From: Ochromonas danica
Taxonomy: Eukaryota; Sar; Chrysophyceae; Chromulinales; Chromulinaceae
Assembly (NCBI GenBank): GCA_015146655.1
Contig: VKHL01000035.1
Coordinates: forward strand, 130,423 to 194,422
Length of the DNA stretch: 64,000 bases
Reading direction: 5' to 3'
Part shown: piece after piece, positions 8,944 to 20,417 of the stretch
How positions within the stretch are numbered: position 1 is the stretch's first letter
Layout of the letters: each line of letters begins with the position of its first letter
Translations under genes and position numbers: made by a program
The notes under the pieces: model-generated
The model's input: only the letters and a program-made list of their open reading frames with translations
Databases searched by the model: none
Told to the model about the DNA's origin: nothing

Positions 8944-11866
8944 TTAAATAACACAACGAAAAGCTTGTCTACCACGATCTTTATAATAATAATAATTATC
9001 ACTTTTCAAACTACCTTTGGATATCTTATTCATAGTGTTTGTAGTAGTAGTAGATTTAGACTTGGATGCATTATTATTACCATTTCCATCACTAGTAGAA
9101 GGTTGACGTGTTGAAACTAAATAACGTTCCATACGATCAATTCTTCTTTCATCAAATTCACGCATTAAATCTAAATCCCATTCTAATTTTTTATTATCAG
9201 GTAGATTATTACTATCAGCAACAATTTGTAACATATCATCTAAGATAGGTGGATGAAGTTGTAATGGATTAGCTGCAATCCAAATACCATGAAATGATCC
9301 ACGTTGTTGACTTGCTTTATAAAATAAATCAGCTGGCATAGAACGTAAAATTTCAATTTGTTTTGTAAGATAAGCATCTGTAATTACATCATCTAGTTCA
9401 TCTTTCTCAGAGGTTGTATCAATTGTTGTTTCAGATCGTTTCTTATGAAGATTACCACTTTTGGTATTACTACCACTCGATAATCCTCCTCCTACTCCTG
9501 CTGATGATGTCATTCGTTTACCTGTACTAGAAGAACGAGCACGTCGTTCACCTAATGCACTAGTTAGTTTACGTGGCATAGCAATTCCTTCATTATTATC
9601 ACTGTCATAGGGAGTAGATAGACCTGTCGTATCTGTCACACCAGTACCAGAAACAGTGTTGTTGGGATGATTTGATTGTGATTGTGATTGTCCTCCTGCT
9701 AGAATACCACTTGATCGTGCTTTACTCATTCCTTGTGATGCTGCACGACGTGGTTCCAAAGATAAAGTACGAAGAGTTGTTCTAGCAGGACTACGACCTC
9801 TTCGACGTTCTTCTGATTGATCTCGATCTGTCATTAAAGAAGATAATTCTTGTTCACGTACACCACCATATTGTTCTTGTTGTGGATTACCCCAAAAGAT
9901 ATCCAAAAAATCAATTACACCATTAGCAAGACGTGTATGACGACTATCAGAACGTGTAGCAGTTTGTATCATTGATTGCATGGTCTGTTGTAAAAGATTT
10001 CGATGTGTTAGACCTGTAATATGTTTCATTTGAGAACATAATAAATCAAATATTTCTGGTGTAAGAACTTCTGGAGGTCGATTAGGATTTAATGAAGGAG
10101 TTGTTGAATTACCCTGTATCATCCATGATTCTGTTGTTCGAAAACTAATATGAAGTTTTGATTGAATATCATTTTGAATAGATTCCATAGAACCTAATGA
10201 AAATCCTGAGAATGATGATCCATTACTATTATTACTATTGTTATTACTATTACTATTATTGATATTATTGCTAGGATGTAATTGTGCTGAAAGTGCTTTA
10301 GCATAAGCAGACAGTCCATTGTGAGTAGGAGGTGGTCGTGGTGAAGAAGTTGTTGACACAGAAATAGAATCTGATGCTCCACCACTACCACTACCACTAC
10401 CACTACCACCAATACCAATACCACCAATACTACTACCACTAGCACCTGGAGGAAGAGGTGAAGTAGACGAAGAAGTTTCATCATTTGTTTTCATAGCAAT
10501 ATCAATAGCTTTAATTGGACTACTACGAATAATAATTCCATCAGGTTCAAGTTGATATCGATCAGCTTCTAATGCTGAAATAGTTAGACTATCACCACGT
10601 AGAATAATACATGCTGCCCAAACATGCCAATAGATACTATCCCATCCCATCCCACCTGAATGTAATGATTTTAAATAAGAAGTTAATGACCAACCAGGTA
10701 TAGCAGCATGTCTAGAAATTAATCTTCCACGATAATCAATAGATGGTGCAGATTGTCTACAAACTAAAGAAGTGACAAAACTTTCTAAATAGACCCAACC
10801 ACAATATCGACAACATGTCAAAGATGATGCTATTGTACGATTAACTCCTGATGATGATGATGACTTCCCTGATCCTTTCCGAGAGAAATCTAATTCAACT
10901 CGTCGTTTATATAATTTAGTTAAGATTTTATCCTTTTTGTCTTTTACTTCGCACAGTGTTTTAGGATGAGTAAAAGCAGCAATACGATTGATTAATTTCT
11001 CTGAAATACAGGATAGATCAATAGGTAATCGTATAATCTCATTTAAATTTTGTGCAACTTGTTCAATACAAACTTCAACTAATTCATCCATTTGTAGAAA
11101 TTCAGAAGAAATTAAAATGGAAATAATAATATTTTTATCAATCTTGATTAAGGAATGTTTTATATCATGAATATAAGTCATTAACCATTCAAAAATTTCT
11201 ACATCACAATGTACAGAAATATCAATATCATCATATCCATTTTCATTTTCACCAAGAAAACGATCAAAATATTTCATATTTTCAATAAGAATAGAACGAT
11301 TACAACAGAAATCTCTTGTAATTTGTTGATTTTCATCACAAACATGAATAACAACAAGTTCTCCTTGTGAAGAATTCTGTGCTGTAAGTGGTTTCTTCCA
11401 ATAAGGATCATTCTCACGATAGTTTGTCAGACTTACTGCTGGGGCATGATGACTGCTGCTGCCGCTGCTGTGTTGATAGTTACTACCACCTTCACTAGTC
11501 AATCGAGAAGAGGTTGTCTCTATCGCTGTTGTATGTTTCTGAATAGTAGTAGCAGTGGCAGCAGTTGGGGATAGCACTTTGTTGGAAGTAGATGATGGTT
11601 GATAACTGCCACTGGATGGTGATTGTTCATTTTTGAAATTGTTGAGATCTGGATTACTTCGCTCTCGTGCAGCAGCAGCAGCTGCAGCGATGGCATCAAT
11701 GGCAAGATTGGGGTTTACTGCCTCTACATATAGAAGAGGTCAGAGAGGTCAGAGCAGGAAGACATGGTCTATTTGGACAAGAGGAGTATTTAGTGGTTGA
11801 CGACTTACCAAAGCTTTTGCGATATTTCGCACCTTTCACAGTAAGAACATCAGATTGACTTAACAT
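8944..11866 (-). CDS. SANBR-like BTB/POZ domain protein (KIAA1841 family)
   Basis: Exons 11866-11809 and 11723-8944 (85-nt intron) encode 945 residues; ATG 11866 is chosen because the long frame lacks a suitable ATG near its 5' end and the splice restores frame. The BTB domain lies at about residues 130-235, with ITRDFCCNRSILIENMKYFDRFL and the helical segment ILISSEFLQMDELVEVC. A Cys-containing segment (CCRYCGWVYLES) and a conserved hydrophobic stretch follow. The BTB start and the segment after it resemble vertebrate SANBR, a BTB protein implicated as a repressor of class switch recombination. Long Ser/Gly/Asn linkers at residues 370-470 and 630-760 are likely disordered. The ancestral role outside animals is unknown to me; a transcription or chromatin adaptor is an inference. 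It diverges from the zinc-finger gene to its right. Confidence 0.7.
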
Positions 11867-12469
11867 CTTTCATCAGATTCCAAGTGAGTTTGAATAATCT
11901 GTCTCTGCTATTCTATTTTATTCTTCTCATCAACTTGAAAATGATGGTGTCAAGTCAACAACAACTGGAACCCACGCCACCAACAACCGACTGACCGTTT
12001 CTTATTATCACAGAGATCTACAATATTGTACTAGTAGTATATTTGAATATTAGTATAGTACTACAGTGCTAGTGAAATCCTTTCAAAAGACAAATTATGT
12101 TAGGCTAACAAATAAACAAATATAGTATTAGTACATACCAAACATGATATAAAAACAAAACATGGACAAAAAGTTTCGACTGCTGCAGGATTTGAACCTA
12201 CGCGGGCATTGCCCAAGAGATTTCTAGTCTCTCGCCTTAACCGCTCGGCCAAACAGCCACTATGACAACTGGTATACAATCAATTTATAGAAAGGTAGTA
12301 AGTATCGTTCCTAAGAATTTCGCGCACGATATCTTGAACAAGCACATAAGAAGAAGTGGATTGTTGGTTGACAGTCTACTGTATTAGTTACCAGTTGTTT
12401 GCTGCTGTTGTTCTCCTACTGTGATAGATCTCATTTCATTTCATTTCATTTCATCTCACATTTATCATA
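11867..12469. other. Divergent promoter region containing tRNA-Ser
   Basis: Sits between the SANBR-like gene (minus) and the zinc-finger gene (plus). It contains tRNA-Ser(AGA) and, just before the zinc-finger start, five TTTCA pentamers at about 12430-12455. No other feature seen. Confidence 0.6.
12178..12258 (-). tRNA. tRNA-Ser(AGA)
   Basis: Minus-strand sequence from 12258 folds as a class II tRNA: acceptor GGCTGTT/AGCAGTC with two G-U pairs, D arm GCCGAGCGGTTAAGGC, anticodon loop CTAGAAA (anticodon AGA), long variable arm GGGC-AAT-GCCC, and T loop TTCAAAT in the stem GTAGG/CCTGC. A T5 tract at about 12169-12173 ends transcription. There is no intron, in contrast to the tRNA-Pro 5 kb away. 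Confidence 0.93.
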
Positions 12470-15400
12470 ATGGGAGGTGGATCATCTTCTTCCTTTACTT
12501 CTAGTCAACATGCTCCTCTCAAACTATCAGAACAATCTGTTCGTCTCTTCAAATGCTTTGAAGAAGATCTTTGTACTCGTAACATCTCTCCAGAAGAAGC
12601 TCAATCCTTAATGTTTGAGAAATACAGTGAGTTGGTGACAGCTGACAAGAAAGCCAAAGAAGCGGAAGCTGAGGCTGTCAAGGCAGCAGCACGTCACACT
12701 ATCGCCACTACCAAAGCCTCTTCTCCTACTGCTATCATGTCTACTGGTCGTGGGTTTCATGGATCACGTGCTGGTTTATCTAACTCGAGGAGTGAACGAC
12801 TTCTTCCTTCACTTGGAGGTAGTCGAAGACAAAGTTCTCCTGGACCACCTCCACCTGCTGCTACTACTGCTACTGCTGGACGAAGCATGACAGGGAGTCA
12901 GTCCACCAAGTCAATCCATGCTATTACCACACCAAGTGCCAAGAAGAATGGCAGTGGTAGTGGTAATGGTGGTAATGGAGGTGGTAGCATCTTGGGTAGT
13001 GGCACACAACGACTATTCCAACTACCCGATGTTACTCTCCCTAACAATAACAATAACAACAGTAAGAAGAAGAGATCAGCCTCTATTCGAAAAGGCTGGG
13101 GAAGTGATCCAGAAGCTATTAAACGTATTGAAACACGTGCTAAGATCTATGAAGCTTATAACCAACACAGTCGAGAGATCTTTCGCAAGAAACCTACCAC
13201 TCCTAACAATAGCAATAACAGTAACAGCAGTCTGACTGATGATGAGAAAGTACCAACTGCTACCACTACCGCGGCAGTACAAGGTAGTGAAGAAGGTGGT
13301 GGTAGAAGTGGTAATTATCCTTCTCTTGTTCTATTGCCACAGTCTTCTAGTTCTTTGGATACTTTAGATGCAATGGAAGTTAGTACTGATGATGGTGAAG
13401 ATGATGAAGAGTCAATCTCTTCTGTTAAGACAGAATTGTCTACCGCTACCACTGCTATCACCACCACACACACTAGTGCACAACTACCCTCTCGCCCACT
13501 CTCTCCTTCTACCACTACTACTACTACTACTGCCACTACTGTGCGCGGAAAGTCCTCTACTCTACCTCGTCCATTAAGTATCATTCATGAGTATTTCGAT
13601 TGCAAACTTTGTAAGAAATGTTTTCCAAGTAAAGCATTGTTAGAGACTCATTTATCCTATTCTCAATTGCATCGACAGAATCTAATTGATTTAAGAAGGA
13701 AATATAGTCAACTTTATGCTAAAATGGATCGTTTAGATGGATTATTAAGAAAGACATGTGATCAATTCTATTCCATCTTAACATTACAACGTTTACAACG
13801 ACAAGAAATGAAACATTATGCTTCACAACGATCTGGCAGTACTACTAACACTACTGGTAACACTAATAGTACTACTAATAATGCTAACAATACATTATTA
13901 CAACAACAAATGAAAAAAGAAGAAAATCGCTTACGATGGAGAAAAGCAATTCGAAAAGTTTGTCAACAATGTCAAACACGGCGATTTTCACTTGTTTTAC
14001 AACAATTAGAAGAGAATCATCGTCATCGTCTTGATCAAGCAATGGATCCTACAGGATGTCTATTACAAGAAGATCATAAATTCTATTGGAGATGTAAAGC
14101 TAGATTATCTTTTAAATACTTTTATCATGAAGGATATCATTGTATTGAAGTTGTACCACAAGTAATCCCTTCTTCAATCTCTGTAATGGAGTTAATACGT
14201 CATTTAGGAAGAAAGACGGCGAATGATCTACCTGAGGAGGAGCAGCAGCAGGAGGAGGAGAGGGTGGTGGTGGAGGAGGAGGAGGTGAAGGTAGCAGAAC
14301 CTCACAGGGTGCTACTTGGACAGCTTGGCAGAAGACTCTACCTGGACAGCGACATCTTACTCGAAGCTGCACAGCTCGAGGCGAAGAACCACACGATGAA
14401 TGCTACCCTCTACTCCTCCTCCTCCTCCTCTACTACTCTACTACCTCCTCTCTACTCCTCCTCCTCCTCTACTACTCTACTACCTCCTCTCTACTCCTCC
14501 TCCTCCTCTACTCACTTAGGTGAGGATGTAGTGGAGACAGTAGCTGTAGGAGAGATGATGATCAAAGAGAAGGAGGAGGAGCAGGAGGAGGGAGGTAGTA
14601 ATGAAGAAGATGGACCTCAAGTGGATGACAAGGTAACAACAACAACACTACCACTAGCACTAGCCCTCGGAGGTGGTGGTGGTGGTGGTGGAGGAGGAGG
14701 AGTGGGTATTAGTAATCCTCGCAGTCTTCGTATTCGAGGTAACGCTCTTCTGGTAGCCAATCATATCACATCCAGACTACTAGTCGATCATGTCGCTATA
14801 CTAAATGGTAGTAAAGCACCAGAAGATGCTGTCTTCTTTGATGACCGTAACTACCCTTCCTCCTCCTCCTCCTCCTCTACTACTACCACCCCATTGCTAA
14901 CTACCCCTCCTCATGGTCTTCGACCTTGTCAAGTCTCTTCTGAGAGATTGTATAATCGATGGGAAGTCTGTGATAAACTAGATGAACTAGTTCGTTTACA
15001 AGTTGAATTACGTGAAGCAGTCCATAAAGCAGAAAGTATTGCACGTTGTATTAGTGAGAATAGTCAAGCTGTGGGATTGACTACCACTACCTCTACCACC
15101 ACTACCTCTAACACTACCTCTAACACCATGGCAGGTGTAGCAGGTGGAGTGGTGAATGCGACTACCCCTCCTGCTGTTGCACTACCTCCTCCTAGTCTAC
15201 ATGACTATAACACTTCTAACACTACTACTACTACTACTTCTCCTTCTACAGCTACTATTGGGAAAGGTAATCATGGTGCTTTGTCCTTCACTCTTCCTTC
15301 TCTACCCAACACTACCACTACCGCCACTACTGCTACTAGTAGTGCGATTGGTAGTGCTATTGTTAGTAATGGATTGGATGTTGATGCCTTGGCTATGCCT

Positions 15401-15667
15401 ATGAACCATCACAATGACAATCACCACAGTGATGACAGTGATCATAGTGATAGTGATGATGATCATGAAGGACTGACTTTGCCTTTCCTTCCATTAGCCA
15501 CGCCAACTTCTTCTTTGATATTGACTACCGAGCCTCCCCCCTCTCTCACTCTACCTCCTCTTCTACCTCATGCTACTCCCTCTATACCTATACCTGCTAA
15601 CTCTTCTTCTGCTAACTCTTCTTCTGGTAGTTTGAGACCTCATTATAGAGGACCTACTCTTGCTTAA
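12470..15667 (+). CDS. Large low-complexity protein with a C2H2 zinc finger
   Basis: An intronless frame of 1065 residues. The start MGGGSSSS is a plausible N-myristoylation site. A helical segment (residues 15-75) precedes a long disordered part. One C2H2 finger is clear at residues 376-401 (FDCKLCKKCF...LETHLSYSQLH). It is followed by a helical basic region (residues 405-560) with RRKYSQLYAKMDRLDGLL and CQQCQTRRFSLVL, then a Glu-rich patch, three copies of a YSSSSSTTLLPPL unit, a Gly11 run and an Asp/His-rich tail. The finger-plus-helix core is probably the folded, conserved part. I do not recognise a named family; RNA- or nucleic-acid-linked adaptor work is possible but unproven. Confidence 0.7.
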   Translation: MGGGSSSSFTSSQHAPLKLSEQSVRLFKCFEEDLCTRNISPEEAQSLMFEKYSELVTADKKAKEAEAEAVKAAARHTIATTKASSPTAIMSTGRGFHGSRAGLSNSRSERLLPSLGGSRRQSSPGPPPPAATTATAGRSMTGSQSTKSIHAITTPSAKKNGSGSGNGGNGGGSILGSGTQRLFQLPDVTLPNNNNNNSKKKRSASIRKGWGSDPEAIKRIETRAKIYEAYNQHSREIFRKKPTTPNNSNNSNSSLTDDEKVPTATTTAAVQGSEEGGGRSGNYPSLVLLPQSSSSLDTLDAMEVSTDDGEDDEESISSVKTELSTATTAITTTHTSAQLPSRPLSPSTTTTTTTATTVRGKSSTLPRPLSIIHEYFDCKLCKKCFPSKALLETHLSYSQLHRQNLIDLRRKYSQLYAKMDRLDGLLRKTCDQFYSILTLQRLQRQEMKHYASQRSGSTTNTTGNTNSTTNNANNTLLQQQMKKEENRLRWRKAIRKVCQQCQTRRFSLVLQQLEENHRHRLDQAMDPTGCLLQEDHKFYWRCKARLSFKYFYHEGYHCIEVVPQVIPSSISVMELIRHLGRKTANDLPEEEQQQEEERVVVEEEEVKVAEPHRVLLGQLGRRLYLDSDILLEAAQLEAKNHTMNATLYSSSSSSTTLLPPLYSSSSSTTLLPPLYSSSSSTHLGEDVVETVAVGEMMIKEKEEEQEEGGSNEEDGPQVDDKVTTTTLPLALALGGGGGGGGGGGVGISNPRSLRIRGNALLVANHITSRLLVDHVAILNGSKAPEDAVFFDDRNYPSSSSSSSTTTTPLLTTPPHGLRPCQVSSERLYNRWEVCDKLDELVRLQVELREAVHKAESIARCISENSQAVGLTTTTSTTTTSNTTSNTMAGVAGGVVNATTPPAVALPPPSLHDYNTSNTTTTTTSPSTATIGKGNHGALSFTLPSLPNTTTTATTATSSAIGSAIVSNGLDVDALAMPMNHHNDNHHSDDSDHSDSDDDHEGLTLPFLPLATPTSSLILTTEPPPSLTLPPLLPHATPSIPIPANSSSANSSSGSLRPHYRGPTLA
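14404..14513 (+). repeat. Coding minisatellite, three copies of a Ser-rich/LLPP unit
   Basis: Three near-identical copies of a roughly 40-bp unit (CTCCTCC...ACTACTCTACTACCTCCTCT) lie in frame in the zinc-finger gene; the third is truncated. Each encodes YSSSSS(S)TTLLPPL. Confidence 0.9.
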
Positions 15668-17001
15668 ACTATACCAGACAATACCAAACACAAATCAAAC
15701 TATAAACTATAACACTATGATAAGATGATATGATGATATGATGATGATGTGATATGAGAAAAATCAGTTAAAAAATCAAACGAAAATAAAAAAACAAAAA
15801 GCATCACACTATTGTTATCACTATCATCATTATCATTATTAAACTATCTGATGGATTATCGAAATCAACGAACTGCTGCTGTCTTCTAACGAAATGAAGC
15901 AATTTATACCATACTATTCTATATTGTACATTATACTATATTAATGCTGTATTGTATTAGAGATACTATATTATATTATTATTTTTATTACACTATCATC
16001 ACTGTCATCATTGTCTTCCTCGATGAAACAACTCTCTCTCTCTTTCCTCTCTTCACTTTCTCTTTTGAATTGACTCTTTGCTCTACTACCACCATTTGAT
16101 TTGATTTGATTTGATCTGATCTGATTGGTTCATGACATAACATACCCTACCAACAACTGATTGGTGTGGTGATGACCTGCATGATAACTAACAGTACAAG
16201 GTCTACACTATCATTTCTTTCTTCTTCTTCTTTCTTCTTCCTTGTTCTTTCCCTACCTTTTCTTCTTCTTTTCCCTTTCTTTCCTTTGCGATATAACAAT
16301 CTATGAGATTATCTGCAAAAACAATGAGTTTATTCATTGTTTGAATAAAAAGACGACTTTGAGACTTTCTCTTCTTTCCTTCCCTTCGACTCTCTCGCAC
16401 TTCCCTCCCCCCTTGCTTTTGCTTTGCTTTGCCTCAACTGCTGTGGCTGTGGCTCCAAGGGCTTTTCTCTCTTTTCCATTATTTTCTCTCGCAATGATTG
16501 GTTTGCGCACCGTGTCTTATGCTCGTGACTTGTGGAGAACAAACTAAACTGATGGTGATTAAGTTTATTGTCATTAGTGTTGGTTGGTTGGTTCTCTGCT
16601 GGTTGTTGGCATCATCTAACGGACTGCTTCTGCTTTGGCAATGATTAGTTTCTAGTCTTTGCTCTCTCGTACAGTTGCCAAGATTGGCAACAGTACCTCC
16701 CGCCGTGTCTGCTTATACTACTTAGTAAACACTAATTAGTTCCCGGCAACAACTCCTCACATTAGCACGAACAGGTTATGATGTGTACAGTGTTGACATT
16801 AGGCTATGTTACCATCCATAACTAGACTACTACAACTGTTGCATGAAAATAAAGAACACTAGCTACTAGTCTAAAGCACACCAAGAAAGCCAAACATATG
16901 CTATTGAACCGCTAGAAGCAATCGAGGAGACCAGAACGACACGTTGCTCTCAAAGCAATCACCTCAGATGGAAGACTTTCAATATGAAGCTAATGACACG
17001 T
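15668..17001. other. Long intergenic between convergent genes
   Basis: About 1.3 kb. It holds AT-rich 3' flank, a GATTT/GATCT pentamer run at about 16096-16125, and a strongly pyrimidine-rich stretch at 16210-16420 that creates chance open frames on both strands. I find no RNA gene or protein with coding character here. Confidence 0.5.
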
Positions 17002-19559
17002 TTAGAGCTTCTTGGCTGTGCTGGCATCAACATGAATACAAGTACATCCTCCCATTAGCACTTCTGGAAGTTCATCCTCTTCATTGCCTTGCAAACAGAA
17101 GCCAAGGTCCACAACAATGTTCTTGGAATAGCCCATGGCCAAACCAGTGATATTCCTACAGAACAAAAACAATGACAACACCGTGTTGTGTTATACAATG
17201 TATCTCTACTATTACAATAACATTAACATTAATAGAGATGTCATAATGACTCACCTTGCTACACTGGATGAACTAACATCAATATCCAGTTCGAAATAGT
17301 TCTCACCCTATTATAACAGATAACATCATAACAATTAGCCCATACTACCACTAACACACAGAGACACAGAGTGACAGAGTGTTGATAGATATAGTTTACC
17401 TTAAAGTAATGATTCTTGATCTTATTACCAATGAGTGTTGGAGTATCTTTAACTGCCATCTTAATCATCAAATTACCATCCAAAATACGAGGAATGAGTT
17501 TAAATCGATTATTACGCTCTTCATCATCATTTCCATAAAAGAAAGGACGAGCTAGACGTCCAAAAGGAGTATCTGCTTCAATAGCTGCTTTGTCTCCTTT
17601 AAAATAAGCAACAAAGAGAAGGAAAGGTGAGCCTGGGATGAGGATATTCACTACAAAGACCCAAGTAGGATCTCCACGTTGTAATGCAAGATGAACACGA
17701 TTACGTGGATGTGCTGCGATATTCTTTGTTGACTCTGGTACTTCATAGAGATCTGCAGCTAATAGTTTGAACATAGCAGGTGCTGAAGTGACTTTCACTT
17801 TATCAATATTATAAGTTGGTCCACGTACTTTAAAAGTCGAAGCATCTGATTCTGCCCACATAGAATGAGAGATATTAGGAGGTGGAATAGTTGCAATACT
17901 TCCTTCTACTTGACTCTCTGCTTTAGCTGAAGCATTCGCTGCTAAAACATCCATTTTCGGTGCTGGGATAGGATCAAAATGATATTGAACAAAACGTTCT
18001 CCTTCTAATACATCTCGAATATCTAATACTTGTAACATAAACTCTCGTAGAAATTGTTCTTTATAGTTAAAAGCACGCCAAATCCATCCTTTAGGATCCA
18101 TTTGTGCAATTAATGTTAACATAGATTCATTGGCTTCTTCATCTTCTTCATCATTCTTATGATATCCTGTTGACATTTTGTTTTTTGGTGGTGTAATAAT
18201 ATATGAAGCATGTAACTCTCCACGAACATAACCTTCTACAAGTGGACAATCTTCATGGGTAGTAGAGTCTAAGCAAATGATATAACTTCCTTCATGATCA
18301 CGCCAATAGCGAAGCACGACAAAGTCTCGTGGGGCAGTCCATGTTGGCGCTAAGAAGATTGAGCGCAGTTTAACATGAAGGACATCTGTATAGTTATCAA
18401 TATGCGCTACCATACGAATAGACTCTACTAGTCCAGCTTTCAACGTAGAAGAGACATTAGTGAAGTTAGAAATCAACGAAAAGACATCCAAAGCACTAGC
18501 ATTGATAGCAACATTAGCTCGTAGACAAGGAAGCATTGGTTCTTCTAATCGATTATTCTCAGAATAAGTATAATCAGGTTGTAATAGACGAAGACCTTCA
18601 AAGATATCAAAGATCTTCCATTTTGTATTGGTTAACCATTCTTCTACATCATCAATACGAACATCAGGATGAAGTGTTAATATAGGACCACCTGGTCGTC
18701 TACGAGAAGAAGAAATTGGCAAAATTGGTAACCCAGTGACATTGCCTGCAAGATCTTGTATTGCTTGATCAATTGCCTTTACCCAAGCTTCAGCATCTTC
18801 TTGTGTGTCAGTGGCTAACAGGACGTGTCGTTCCTTTCCATCTGACAGAGCACTCATTGCTACTGCACCACCAGTAGCTGCTGCTCCTGCTCCTACAACC
18901 ATCATACCTGCTAATAATCCTATTCCTGCTGTTAATGCACCTACAATAACTCCTCCTACAGCAACAGCAGCAACTTTAGTTCCTGTATGATTCGAAGAGG
19001 ATATCTTCTTAACGGATTTCTTTGCCGTAGTTGATAGAGACGGTGCTATAGGAGTTGAAGGAGAGGAACTAAACCCTACACTCTTACTAGTCCCTTCCCC
19101 ATTAATTCCCCCTAAACCAACAGCACCACTATTAGGTACTGATCCCTCCACTTTGGAAGACTCTAGATGATTCAATTCATCTCTAATAAACTCACTATCT
19201 TCATCTACTTTATAGATTAACTTGAAGATAAACTGTTTCTTCTTACTACGTGTATCAATTTGTACTGATGAAACTTGACAAGAAGGATAAAGTGGAAGAG
19301 AGTTTTTAGGTTCCTAGGAAAGAGAGATTGATAAGGTCAGAACTATTAGGAAACAACAGAGAATACTTACCTCATCATCTTTGTTCAAATAGTAATCTAA
19401 AGTATTCTTTCGTAAAATGAAATATCGTTCATTCCAACTATTAAAACGAATTTTTCTTTTTCTTAATAAACCAGCATGAAGAATATTATTATTATTATCA
19501 ATATCATTATTATTACTGTTACTGTTACTACTATTGTTACTACCACTTGTATTATCCAT
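17002..19559 (-). CDS. PH-START-EDR2 (DUF1336) lipid-binding protein
   Basis: Four exons, 19559-19371, 19313-17400, 17307-17255 and 17155-17002, encode 769 residues. The PH domain starts in exon 1 (HAGLLRKRKIRFNSWNERYF) and ends near residues 223-248 (RHVLLATDTQEDAEAWVKAI). Between these halves lies an insertion with a Ser-rich part and a Gly/Ala-zipper hydrophobic segment at about 177-216. A START-like domain covers about 270-480. The EDR2 C-terminal domain runs from about 540 to the end, with DPTWVFVVNILIPGSP, the small exon GENYFELDID and ITGLAMGYSKNIVVDLGF. Plant EDR2 binds phosphoinositides and lipids and acts at endomembranes in cell-death control. A membrane-tethered lipid sensor or transfer role is inferred here. 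Confidence 0.88.
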
Positions 19560-20417
19560 GACAGAATATATTTTTTATTTATTTATAATAATATGATATA
19601 ATGATGATAATTGGTGATATTGATTGATCTTCTTTCTTCTTCTTGTTGCCTGCCGTCATAGGGAACCTTGTTAAGTTAAGAAACACCTTGACCTGCTGTG
19701 TGAAGAAAGCAATAAAACGGACTTTTCCATCTGGAACAAAAGATGGAAACAAAACTCCACGCAAGCACATTTGTTGGAAGAAGTGAATGTTTTAATATGA
19801 TAAGATTAATACTTTATAAAGAACGCATCGATGAGGGCACGTTCAAGTTAAGTCGTCCTGATGAGTGTAATGAATGATAACATCCTCCGAAAAACAACAC
19901 CTCTTTTCAAACAACTACGTGTTATTTTTAGAATCAAAGGAAATAATAATATGCACGGGAAACATTACAACTACCTTCATTGATTGGTGATCTGATTGTC
20001 ATCAATCCACATGTATTCTTCCGAGATAAACAGAAATCAAGAGATAAGGAACGCGTGTTATCTTGGTACTGTAGATACTTCAGAAAGTCTTGACCAAGAG
20101 AGATCCTTTACATTTGCTCACTGCCACTCAAGCATCAGAGGCCACTTTTATCAATAGCGAAGATTTAAATAACGAAGCCAAAGATCGACGAGCAGCACTA
20201 GCAGTGGTGTGCTTTCTTCTGTGGTCCCATTGTTTCCACACGAAAGACAAAAGTACATTCTTGAGAAGAGTCACAACTCACCTCCTCTCAAGTTCTCATA
20301 GAAAATGAGTAAAGAAACAAACTTATCTATTGAATTCTCATGGGAAAAGAATTCTTCGCAAAAATAAATTGAAAGGGCCATCAATTCATCGTGGACACAG
20401 CCTATATATTAATAGCC
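19560..20417. other. Intergenic, about 860 bp
   Basis: 5' flank of the EDR2-like gene (minus), then DNA downstream of the F-box/LRR gene. Small open frames (for example 20090-20308) have no recognisable features. No RNA gene seen. Confidence 0.45.

Noticed and set aside
10194-10484. Leu/Val-rich minus-strand frame within the SANBR-like gene
   Set aside because: It is the shifted reading of GGT/AGT repeats that encode Gly/Ser in the real frame.
16203-16547. Overlapping open frames on both strands in the pyrimidine-rich stretch
   Set aside because: They encode only Lys/Arg/Glu or Phe/Leu/Ser low complexity with no splice partners.
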